A DNA stretch of 64,000 nt from Anaeromyxobacter dehalogenans 2CP-1 (lineage in GTDB: Bacteria > Myxococcota > Myxococcia > Myxococcales > Anaeromyxobacteraceae). This document shows positions 31,030 to 38,521 of this stretch, piece after piece. The stretch's first letter is position 1. Each line of letters starts with the position of its first letter. The notes beneath the pieces were generated by a model, which saw only the letters and a list, made by a program, of their open reading frames with translations, was not told the origin of the DNA and made no database searches. The position numbers were made by a program, and so were the translations under genes. The stretch spans positions 4,880,501 through 4,944,500 of the forward strand of contig NC_011891.1 of the NCBI RefSeq assembly GCF_000022145.1, given 5' to 3'.

Positions 31030-32084
31030 GGCCGGCCCCCGTGCGTGGAGTCGTCGCGCACCGCGGTGGGCGAGGCGCCCTCCGGGCCGGTGGAGGCGCG
31101 CCCGCCGAACGGGCGCGGCCGCGGCAGGCGGCGGAACGGCGCGAGGTCCCACAGCTCGCGGGTGCCGAAGATGCCCTGCGGGCGGAGCAGCATGAGCACG
31201 ATGAGCCCGGCCGCGTACGCGACCATGCGGTACTGCTGGAACTCGCGCAGGCCCTCGAGCGCCACCGTGAGCACCACCGCCGCCACCACCGAGCCGGTGA
31301 TGGAGCCGAGGCCGCCCAGCACCACCATCACCACCACCTCGATCGAGCGCACGAACGTGAACATGCGCGGGGTGGTGAGCAGGATGGCGTGCGCGATGAG
31401 CCCGCCGGCGAGGCCGGCGTAGGCGGACGAGATCACGAACGCGCGCACCTTGTAGCCGGTGGTGTCCACGCCCATGGCCTCGGCGGCCACCTCGTCCTCG
31501 CGGATGGCGAACAGCGCGCGCCCCTGCGTCGAGACCGCGAGGCGCCGCGCCATCACCACCGTGGCGATGGCGGAGACGCCCACCCAGGCGATGTTCGTGT
31601 ACGGCGGCAGGCCGGAGAGGCCGGTGGCCTGGCCCAGGAACTTCATGTTCTCGATGAGCGAGCGGATGATCTCGCCGAAGCCGAGCGTGACGATGGCGAG
31701 GTAGTCGCCGCGCAGGCGCAAGGACGGCATGCCCACCAGGAACCCGGCCGCCGCCGCGGTGGCCATCGAGGCCGCGAGCGCCAGCGCGAACACGAGCTGG
31801 TCGGAGACCGCCTCCGGCAGGAAGGCGACCTGCACGCCGGAGAACGCGAGCGTGATCTTGGCCGCGGTGTAGGCGCCCACCGCCATGAAGCCGGCGTGGC
31901 CCAGGCTGAACTGCCCGGTGAAGCCGTTCACCACGTTGAGCGAGACCGCCAGGATCACGTTCACGCCCACGTTCACGAGGATGAGCGTGTAGTCGGGCGG
32001 CGAGAGCGCCTGGACGCCGAGCAGGATGGGCAGGCCCACCAGGAACGGCAGGACGGAGCGGAGGACGGCCCGGGCGCGCGCCAC
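31026..32084 (-). CDS. livM: Branched-chain amino acid ABC transporter permease LivM
   Basis: 352 residues, about ten membrane helices. Signature regions are the GHAGFMAVGAY segment near the N-terminus and the cytoplasmic coupling loop GRALFAIREDEVAAEAMGVD, which docks on the ATPases. A hydrophilic C-terminal tail of about 40 residues (ending DSTHGGRP) is longer than usual. The GTG at 32084 shares one base with the livH stop, so livH and livM are translationally linked. Confidence 0.93.
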   Translation of the reverse strand: MARARAVLRSVLPFLVGLPILLGVQALSPPDYTLILVNVGVNVILAVSLNVVNGFTGQFSLGHAGFMAVGAYTAAKITLAFSGVQVAFLPEAVSDQLVFALALAASMATAAAAGFLVGMPSLRLRGDYLAIVTLGFGEIIRSLIENMKFLGQATGLSGLPPYTNIAWVGVSAIATVVMARRLAVSTQGRALFAIREDEVAAEAMGVDTTGYKVRAFVISSAYAGLAGGLIAHAILLTTPRMFTFVRSIEVVVMVVLGGLGSITGSVVAAVVLTVALEGLREFQQYRMVAYAAGLIVLMLLRPQGIFGTRELWDLAPFRRLPRPRPFGGRASTGPEGASPTAVRDDSTHGGRP

Positions 32085-33016
32085 TAGACCTTCTCCACCG
32101 TGGCGCGCCCGAACAGCCCCTCGGGCCGGACCAGCAGCACCAGGATGAGCACCGTGAACGCGATGGCGTCGCGGTACTGCGAGCTGGTGTAGCCCGCCAC
32201 GTACTCCTCGGTGAGCCCGAGCACGAGCCCGCCCACCATGGCGCCCGGCACCGAGCCGATGCCGCCGAGCACCGCCGCCACGAACGCCTTCAGGCCGCTC
32301 ATCAGGCCGAACAGCGGCTCGATCTTCGGCCGCGAGGAAGCGTTGATGATGCCGGCCGCGGCGGCGAGCGCGCTGCCCAGCACGAACGTCCAGGAGATGA
32401 TCCGGTTCACCGGGATGCCCATGAGGCCGGCGACCTGCGGGTCGAAGGAGGCGGCGCGCATCGCCATGCCGAAGCGGGTCCGGTAGACGATGAGCTGCAG
32501 GCCGATCATGAGCAGCAGCGCCACCAGCAGGCCGAGCAGGTCGATGCGCGGCACGGTGACGCCGAGGAAGGTGAGCGGCTCGCCCAGCTCGAGGAGCGCC
32601 GGGAAGAAGCGCGGGCTCGGGCCGGGCGGGAACTCCACCGGCGAGCGCACGATGGGCGAGAGCTGGAACCCGTACTCGAGCAGGAACGACACGCCGATGG
32701 CGGTGATGAGCGCGGTGAGCCGCGCGCGGTTGCGGAGCGGGCGGTACGCGAAGCGCTCGATGACGTAGCCGAGCGCGCCGCAGATCGCCATCGCGCCCAG
32801 GGTGACGAGCGCGGCGCCCACCATCCCCGGCGCGCGATCGGTGCCGGTGACGCTGCCCAGGTAGTACCCGGCGAACGCGCCCACCATGTACACGTCGCCG
32901 TGGGCGAAGTTGATGAGCTTCAGGACGCCGTAGACCATCGTGTAGCCCAGCGCGATCAGGGCGTAGATGGTCCCGAGCGACAGGCCGTTGACGAGGTGCT
33001 GCAGGAACTCGGTCAC
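32084..33016 (-). CDS. livH: Branched-chain amino acid ABC transporter permease LivH
   Basis: 310 residues, about eight membrane helices. The N-terminus LQHLVNGLSLGTIYALIALG and the LINFAHGDVYMVGAF motif are typical of LivH. The coupling loop is GMAMRAASFDPQVAGLMGI. It starts with GTG 28 bases after livK and forms the channel with LivM. Confidence 0.93.
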   Translation of the reverse strand: MTEFLQHLVNGLSLGTIYALIALGYTMVYGVLKLINFAHGDVYMVGAFAGYYLGSVTGTDRAPGMVGAALVTLGAMAICGALGYVIERFAYRPLRNRARLTALITAIGVSFLLEYGFQLSPIVRSPVEFPPGPSPRFFPALLELGEPLTFLGVTVPRIDLLGLLVALLLMIGLQLIVYRTRFGMAMRAASFDPQVAGLMGIPVNRIISWTFVLGSALAAAAGIINASSRPKIEPLFGLMSGLKAFVAAVLGGIGSVPGAMVGGLVLGLTEEYVAGYTSSQYRDAIAFTVLILVLLVRPEGLFGRATVEKV

Positions 33017-33043
33017 GCCGGATCGGTCTCCGCGGCCTGGCCG

Positions 33044-34258
33044 CTACTTCGTGGCCTGCGGCTGGTCCGGCTGCACGGTCGCCACGTAGTGGCCGGCGCT
33101 CCCCTTGATCTCGAGGACCACCGCCGGCTTCACCGCGTCGTGGTCGGCGTCGATCGAGATGACGCCGGTGACGCCGGGGTAGTCGCGCGTCGCGGCGAGC
33201 GCGTCGCGGATGGCCTCGCCCGAGAGGTCCTTCGCACGGCCCATGGCGTCGGCGGCGATGCGGGCCGCGTCGTAGCCCTGGGCGGCGAGCGAGTCGGGCA
33301 CGCTGCCGAAGCGCTCCTTGTAGCGCTTCACGAAGTCCTGGATGCGCGGCGCGGGATCCTCTGGCGAGTAGTGGTTCGAGAAGTACGAGCCCTCGAGCGC
33401 CTTCCCGCCGATCTCGTAGAGGCGGGCCGAGTCCCAGCCGTCGCCGCCCATGAGCGGCTGCTTCATGCCCAGCTCGCGCGCCTGGCGGGCGATGAGCGCC
33501 ACGTCGGTGTAGTAGCCGGGGACGTAGATGGCCTCGGGGCTCTTGCCCTTGATGGTGGTGAGCTGCGCCTTGAAGTCCTGGTCGCCGGCCTTGTAGCTCT
33601 GGTCGTCCACGACGGTGCCGCCGAGCTCCTTGAACTTCGCCAGGAAGTAGTCGGCGAGGCCCATGGAGTAGTCGTTGCCCACGTCGCGCAGCACCGCCAC
33701 GCGAGAGATCTTCAGGTGGTCGCGGGCGAACTTCGCCATCACCGTCCCCTGGAACGGGTCGATGAAGCACACGCGGAACACGAACGGCCGCACCCGGCCG
33801 TTCTCCTTGGTGACGCGCGGGTTCGTGGACGACGGCGTGATCATCGGGACGTGGTTCGCGTCGGCGATGGGCGCCATGGCGAGCGAGCGGGTGGAGGCGA
33901 CCTCGCCGAGCAGCACCGAGACGCGGTCCTGGAGGACGAGCCGCGTGGCGGCGATGGCGGACTCCTCCGGCTTTCCCTGGTTGTCGTAGGTCTTGAGCGC
34001 GAGCGGCTTGCCCTTCACGCCGCCCTTCGCGTTGACCTCCTCGATGGCGAGCTGGATGCCCTTGTCGGTCGAGTCGCCGAAGGTGGCCTCCGAGCCGGTG
34101 AGCGAGCCGACGTGGCCGAGGAGGATCCGGTCGCCGGTCGCGGCCGCCCCGGCCCCGCCGGGCCCGGGGGCGGCGGCGCCCTCCGGCTTCTTCTTCTCGC
34201 AGGCGAGGACGGCAAGGGCGACGACGACGAGGGGAAGCGCGCGGGGGAAGCGCAGCAT
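33044..34258 (-). CDS. livK: Branched-chain amino acid ABC transporter substrate-binding lipoprotein LivK
   Basis: 404 residues. A signal sequence with lipobox LAVLAC (Cys20) anchors it to a membrane; an Ala/Gly/Pro spacer follows, then a two-lobed periplasmic binding protein (RILLGHVGSLTG, IQLAIEEVNAKGGVKG, TPSSTNPRVT, LLRDVGNDYSMG-like hinge, GGDGWDS). It delivers leucine/isoleucine/valine or related amino acids to LivHM. It is the first gene of livKHMGF. The spacer upstream has an A-rich stretch (TGTGCTAAAAAAT on the minus strand) that could be a promoter -10 region. Confidence 0.93.
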   Translation of the reverse strand: MLRFPRALPLVVVALAVLACEKKKPEGAAAPGPGGAGAAATGDRILLGHVGSLTGSEATFGDSTDKGIQLAIEEVNAKGGVKGKPLALKTYDNQGKPEESAIAATRLVLQDRVSVLLGEVASTRSLAMAPIADANHVPMITPSSTNPRVTKENGRVRPFVFRVCFIDPFQGTVMAKFARDHLKISRVAVLRDVGNDYSMGLADYFLAKFKELGGTVVDDQSYKAGDQDFKAQLTTIKGKSPEAIYVPGYYTDVALIARQARELGMKQPLMGGDGWDSARLYEIGGKALEGSYFSNHYSPEDPAPRIQDFVKRYKERFGSVPDSLAAQGYDAARIAADAMGRAKDLSGEAIRDALAATRDYPGVTGVISIDADHDAVKPAVVLEIKGSAGHYVATVQPDQPQATK

Positions 34259-34444
34259 CAGGCCTCCGAAGTGGCAGAGAAAGCACGATTTTTTAGCACA
34301 CGACCGCGGCCTGGGCCACGTTTGCGCAGTTCCACCCGCGCACCGGTCGGGGCTGACCGCACGGACGGTCCACCTGGTGTGTCCCGTGTTCACACGACGC
34401 GGTCGTTGATCGGTGGCCTGACCCGCCGGTATGGTGCCGACCTG

Positions 34445-35800
34445 ATGGCGGCGCCGACGATCCTGCTCGTGGACGACAACCAGGAGCTGCTCACGCTCCT
34501 CGCCCGCCTGGTCGAGTCGGAGGGCTGGACCCCCGTGACGGTGACCCGGGGCCGCGCCGCGATCGACCGGCTGGCGCCGGTGCCGCCCGCCGCCGCGGTC
34601 GTGGACGTGCTGCTCCCCGACATGATGGGCTACGACGTCGCCCACGCGCTCCGGAACGCGAAGGTGCCGTTCGTGTTCATGACCGGCGTCTTCAAGGGCG
34701 GCCGGGCGGCCACCGACGCGAGCGCGCAGCACGGCGCCGCCGGCTACTTCGAGAAGCCGTTCGACGCCCGCAAGCTCATGGACGCGCTCCGCGCCCTGCT
34801 GCCGCCGCCGAGCGACACGCCCGCGCCCATGCGCATCCCGCCGCGCGCCGGCGCGACGCCGCCGCCGGTCCGCCGTGCGCCCGCGGTCCCCGAGCCCGAC
34901 TTCGACGTGGAGGTGGCGGTCGAGAACGACGAGCCGGTGGCGGCGATGGAGCTGACCGGCCGGGTGGTGGTGACCGAGGACGGCAAGGGCCCGGCGGTGC
35001 TGCGCGGCGAGGCGGTCAAGGCCGCGCCGGTGGTGCCGCCGCCGCGGCCGCGCGCGCCGGTCCCCACGCCGCGCCCGGCGGCGACGCCGGTCCCGGACCT
35101 CTCGCGCACCGAGGGCCGGCTCGAGGACAACCTCCCGCACCTCGTCACCGCGTTCCACCTGGCCCAGCAGACCGGCGCGCTCACGCTGCAGAAGGGCAAG
35201 GTGAAGAAGACGCTCTTCTTCGACGCGGGCCGGCCCTGCTTCGCCATCTCCAACCTGGTCACCGACCGCTTCGGCACGTTCCTGGTGCGGGTGGGCAAGC
35301 TCTCGTCCGCGCAGCTCGAGCAGGTGCGCGCCGAGGCCGAGCGCAGCCGCCGGCGCAGCGGCGAGATCATGGTCGAGCTGGGGCTCCTGCAGGAGACCGA
35401 GCGGCTCTACTACCTCGCACAGCAGGTGAAGTCGATCGCGTACTCGGTGTTCGCCTGGGAGGAGGGCGCGTACCGGCTGCACTTCACCGACCGCGCGGCG
35501 CACGAGGCGGTGCGCATCGAGCTGCCGCCCGCCAGCCTGATCAGCCGCGGCGTGAAGAAGCTGTACCGCCCCGAGCGGCTGTTCCGGCTGCTCCAGCCGG
35601 AGGACCGCCTCATCCCCTCCGCGCAGCCCGCGTACGGGCTGCACGAGGTGGAGCTCGACCGCTGGGAGGCCGAGCTGCTGCCCAGGGTGGACGGCACCCG
35701 CACGCTCGCCGAGCTGGTGCACCTCGCGCACCGGCCGGCGCACGCGGTGTACGCCTTCCTGTACGGGCTCGTGGCGCTGCAGATCCTCGACCGGGCCTGA
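34445..35800 (+). CDS. Receiver-domain protein with DUF4388 output domain
   Basis: 451 residues. The receiver domain (1-120) starts PTILLVDDNQELLTLLARLV, with the acceptor Asp in VVDVLLPDMMGYD and Lys in YFEKPF. A proline-rich linker with acidic patches (about 125-220) leads to a DUF4388/PATAN-type domain (about 225-330), recognisable by EGRLEDNLPHLVTAFHLAQQ, TGALTLQKGKVKKTLFFDAG and RFGTFLVRVGKLS. The last 120 residues end in a winged-helix-like segment (LAELVHLAHRPAHAVYAFLYGLVAL). Such proteins transmit signals through protein contacts rather than DNA binding. It is divergent from livK; partners are unknown. Confidence 0.85.
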   Translation: MAAPTILLVDDNQELLTLLARLVESEGWTPVTVTRGRAAIDRLAPVPPAAAVVDVLLPDMMGYDVAHALRNAKVPFVFMTGVFKGGRAATDASAQHGAAGYFEKPFDARKLMDALRALLPPPSDTPAPMRIPPRAGATPPPVRRAPAVPEPDFDVEVAVENDEPVAAMELTGRVVVTEDGKGPAVLRGEAVKAAPVVPPPRPRAPVPTPRPAATPVPDLSRTEGRLEDNLPHLVTAFHLAQQTGALTLQKGKVKKTLFFDAGRPCFAISNLVTDRFGTFLVRVGKLSSAQLEQVRAEAERSRRRSGEIMVELGLLQETERLYYLAQQVKSIAYSVFAWEEGAYRLHFTDRAAHEAVRIELPPASLISRGVKKLYRPERLFRLLQPEDRLIPSAQPAYGLHEVELDRWEAELLPRVDGTRTLAELVHLAHRPAHAVYAFLYGLVALQILDRA

Positions 35801-35929
35801 CCGGACCCGCTCCGCCCAGCGCGAACCATCGAACGGGGGAGCGGACGCTCGGGGCGTGGGCGCGCGCACGAGCCGTGTACCGACTCGCCGTCTGCGGTCG
35901 CAGGTCGCACCTTTCACGAGGAGCGATCC

Positions 35930-37009
35930 TTGCACGTCCTCGACGTCCTCTTCGGGCTGACCGCCGCCGGGCCGCACTTCTTCGCGGACGGCTGGGGCGA
36001 TCGGCGCCTGGTCGCGAAGCTCCGCCCGTTGCCCCTCGCCCGGCGGGCCCCGGCGCGCATCGACGTCTCGCTGGGGCCGCCGCGGGGCGCCCACGGCGGC
36101 ACGCTCCGCGACGGCTGCTTCCGGAGCCCCGAGTCGCGCCTGCCCGGCTGCGCCCGCGCGGCGCGCATCCAGGTGCTGCTGCCGGCCGGCCCGCTGCGCG
36201 GCGTGGCGGTGCACCTCGCGGCCTCCGGCGACCAGGGCTTCGCGATGCGGCTCCGCTTCGCCGCGCCGCTCCTCGCGCAGGGGATCGGCGCGGTCGTGCT
36301 CGAGAACGCGTTCTACGGCGCGCGCCGCCCGGAGCGCCAGGCGCGCCACGCGGTGCGCTCGGTCTCCGACCTCTACCTGATGGGCGCGGCGACGTTCCAG
36401 GAGGGCCGGGCGCTCCTCGCCTGGGCGCGCGAGGCGCTGGGCGCACCGCGGGTGGGCGTCACCGGCTACAGCATGGGCGGGCAGCTCGCCGCCATGGTGG
36501 GCGCGTCGATGCCGTTCCCGGTGGCGACCGTGCCGCTCGCGCCCTCGTGCTCGCCGGACTCGGTGCTCCTCTCCGGCGTGCTGCGCGACGTGCCGGACTG
36601 GGCGGCGCTGGCCGGCCGCGCGGCGGATCGCGAGGCGGCCCGGCGGAAGCTGTGCGCCGGCCTCTCGCGCTTCTCGGTGTGCGCGCTGCCGCCGCCCGTC
36701 GCGCCGGGCGCCGCCATCGTGGTCGGCACCGCCGCGGACGGCGTGGTGCCGCCGGCGGAGATGGCCCGCATCGCCGCGCACTGGGGCTGCGAGCTGCGCT
36801 GGCTGCCGGCGGGCCACGTCTCGGCGGTGCTGCGCCACCAGGGCGCGATGCGCGAGGCGATCCTGGACGCGTTCCTGCGCCTGGAGGCGGCGGAGCGCGA
36901 GCTCAGCCCGGCCGCGCCGGGAAGCGCCGGTAGCGCCCGGCGTGCCAGCAGTCGAGCCAGGTCGCGGCGGGCCGGACCGAGAGGCCGGGCGCCGTCGCGG
37001 TTGCGGTAG
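35930..37009 (+). CDS. ABHD18/DUF2048-like alpha/beta hydrolase
   Basis: 359 residues from a TTG with AGGAG 8 bases before it. The FFADGWGD start, the GIGAVVLENAFYGARRPERQ segment, VSDLYLMGAATFQEGRALL and the nucleophile elbow GYSMGGQLAAMVGA (Ser at about 181) follow the ABHD18 (DUF2048) family, better known from eukaryotes. Late, GHVSAVLRHQ carries the catalytic-position His. The last 30 residues are an Arg/Ser/Ala tail that overlaps the convergent zinc-ribbon gene by 107 bases, so the true functional end may be nearer 36910. The substrate is unknown. Confidence 0.8.
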   Translation: MHVLDVLFGLTAAGPHFFADGWGDRRLVAKLRPLPLARRAPARIDVSLGPPRGAHGGTLRDGCFRSPESRLPGCARAARIQVLLPAGPLRGVAVHLAASGDQGFAMRLRFAAPLLAQGIGAVVLENAFYGARRPERQARHAVRSVSDLYLMGAATFQEGRALLAWAREALGAPRVGVTGYSMGGQLAAMVGASMPFPVATVPLAPSCSPDSVLLSGVLRDVPDWAALAGRAADREAARRKLCAGLSRFSVCALPPPVAPGAAIVVGTAADGVVPPAEMARIAAHWGCELRWLPAGHVSAVLRHQGAMREAILDAFLRLEAAERELSPAAPGSAGSARRASSRARSRRAGPRGRAPSRLR

Positions 37010-37211
37010 GCGCGAAGCGCGCCGCGTCGTCCGGCGCGGCGCCGAGCTCGATGGCCCCGTCGCCGAGCCGCGCCCAGGCGTCGCCCTCGCAGCGCGGGCA
37101 GCGGAGCGTGAGCAGCGGCGCGTCGGGCAGCGCGAGCGTGCCTGCGTCGAGGATCTCGTCGGCGGTGAGCGGCGCGCGGCAGCTCGGGCAGGCGGCGGTG
37201 GGCGCGGGCAC
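36903..37211 (-). CDS. Small zinc-ribbon protein
   Basis: 102 residues from the GTG at 37211; the longer open frame to 37334 adds an Arg-rich piece without support. Two CxxC pairs, CPSC and CPRC, about 35 residues apart, form a probable zinc ribbon. The C-terminus carries a WLDCWHAGRYRRFP motif. Zinc ribbons of this size bind nucleic acid or protein. Its 3' end overlaps the hydrolase gene by 107 bases on the opposite strand. The family was not identified. Confidence 0.6.
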   Translation of the reverse strand: MPAPTAACPSCRAPLTADEILDAGTLALPDAPLLTLRCPRCEGDAWARLGDGAIELGAAPDDAARFAPTATATAPGLSVRPAATWLDCWHAGRYRRFPARPG

Positions 37212-37356
37212 GCGAGGAACGAAATCTAGTCGAGGCAGGGACCTGCGAACAAGCGGGGCGCGTACCCCGTGCGCGGCACAGCCGCGCCCGCGGGGACCTC
37301 GCGCGTGCCCGCGGAGGCGGGCGCGTGAGGTCACGGGACCCGCGGAGCCGGGTGGG

Positions 37357-37383
37357 GCCCCGCGGAGCTCCGCTCCGTGGGGC
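37357..37383 (-). terminator. Strong hairpin downstream of nagZ
   Basis: GCCCCGCGGAGC (37357-37368) pairs with GCTCCGTGGGGC (37372-37383) over 12 bases with one G-T wobble and a TCC loop. It lies 15 bases past the nagZ stop on the minus strand. It has no T-run, but its stability and placement suggest a 3' end signal. The 186-base gap also holds further GC-rich palindromes. Confidence 0.5.
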
Positions 37384-37397
37384 GGGGCGCAGCCCCG

Positions 37398-38495
37398 TCA
37401 GACGGTCGGGTCGCGGCCGACCTCGAGCGCCGGGACGTTCTCGACCAGCGCCAGGTGCTCCGGCGTGCGCAGCCGCTCCCGCACCCGGGCCGGGTCCGGC
37501 GGCGGACCCGCGTACGCGAGCAGCCGACCCACCCGGCCCCGGGCCTCGGCGACCCGGTCCCCGGGGATGCGACCCGTCTCCACCGCGGCGCGCACCAGGT
37601 CGATGGCCCGGTGCTGTACCGCGGGCGAGTGGCAGACGAGCAGCGCGTCCACCCCGGCCGCCACCGCCCCGGGCGCCGACTCCTCGAGCGGGAAGTGCCC
37701 GGCCACCGCCTGCATCTCCAGGTCGTCGGAGATGGCGCAGCCGTCGAAGCCGACCTCCTCGCGCAGCAGGCGCATCACCGCCGGCGAGAGCGTGGCCGGG
37801 CGATCGCGGTCGAGCGCCTCGAACACCACGTGGGCGGTCATGACCGAGGCCACCCCGGCGCGCGCCAGCGCGCGGAACGGCGCGAGCTCCACCGCCCGGA
37901 GCCGCTCCAGCGCGTGCGGGAGGCGGGGCAGGTCGGTGTGCGAGTCCTGGCTCGTGTCGCCGTGCCCGGGGAAGTGCTTGGCGCAGGCGGCCACCCCGGC
38001 CGACTGGAGCCCGAGCGCGATGGCGGCGCCGAGGCGGCCGACCGTCTCCGGATCGCGGGACAGGCTGCGGTCGCCGATGACCGGGTTGGCGGGGTTGGTG
38101 TCCACGTCCACCACCGGCGCGTAGTCCTGGTCGATGCCGACCGCCCGCAGCTCGCGGCCGAGCAGCGCGCCCACCTCGCGCGCCAGCCCGGCGTCGCCGA
38201 CCTCGCCCACCGCGCGCATGGGCGGCAGCTCGGTGAAGCCGTGGCGCGCCCGCAGCCGCGCCACCCGCCCGCCCTCCTGGTCCACCGCCACGAGCAGCGG
38301 CCGCCCTGCGGCGCGCTTCAGCTCGGCGGTGAGCGCCGCGACCTGCTCGGCGCTCTCCACGTTGCGCGCGAACAGCACCACGCCGTGGACGCCGCGGCGG
38401 ATGAGCTCGAGCACCTCGGGCGAGGCGGTCTTGCCGTCGAAGCCGACGCAGAACAGGCCGGCGACCTGGGCGTCGAGGGAGGTCGGGGTGGGCAC
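37398..38495 (-). CDS. nagZ: Beta-N-acetylhexosaminidase NagZ (GH3)
   Basis: 365 residues. It removes N-acetylglucosamine from anhydro-muropeptides during cell-wall recycling in the cytoplasm. GH3 marks are DQEGGRVARLR, the His-Asp motif KHFPGHGDTSQDSH (about 172-185) with the flexible catalytic His loop, and the nucleophile Asp in SDDLEM (about 257). No signal peptide is present, as expected. It starts 27 bases after the BatA-like gene on the same strand, so it may be transcribed with that operon. Confidence 0.93.
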   Translation of the reverse strand: MPTPTSLDAQVAGLFCVGFDGKTASPEVLELIRRGVHGVVLFARNVESAEQVAALTAELKRAAGRPLLVAVDQEGGRVARLRARHGFTELPPMRAVGEVGDAGLAREVGALLGRELRAVGIDQDYAPVVDVDTNPANPVIGDRSLSRDPETVGRLGAAIALGLQSAGVAACAKHFPGHGDTSQDSHTDLPRLPHALERLRAVELAPFRALARAGVASVMTAHVVFEALDRDRPATLSPAVMRLLREEVGFDGCAISDDLEMQAVAGHFPLEESAPGAVAAGVDALLVCHSPAVQHRAIDLVRAAVETGRIPGDRVAEARGRVGRLLAYAGPPPDPARVRERLRTPEHLALVENVPALEVGRDPTV

Positions 38496-38521
38496 GGGCG
38501 GATCCTAGCCGAGGCGGCGGC

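Noticed and set aside
33044-36838. A 1264-codon minus-strand frame ending in LivK
   Set aside because: Only the last 404 codons form LivK, starting at its signal peptide. The upstream part is antisense to the receiver-DUF4388 and hydrolase genes and has no domain character.
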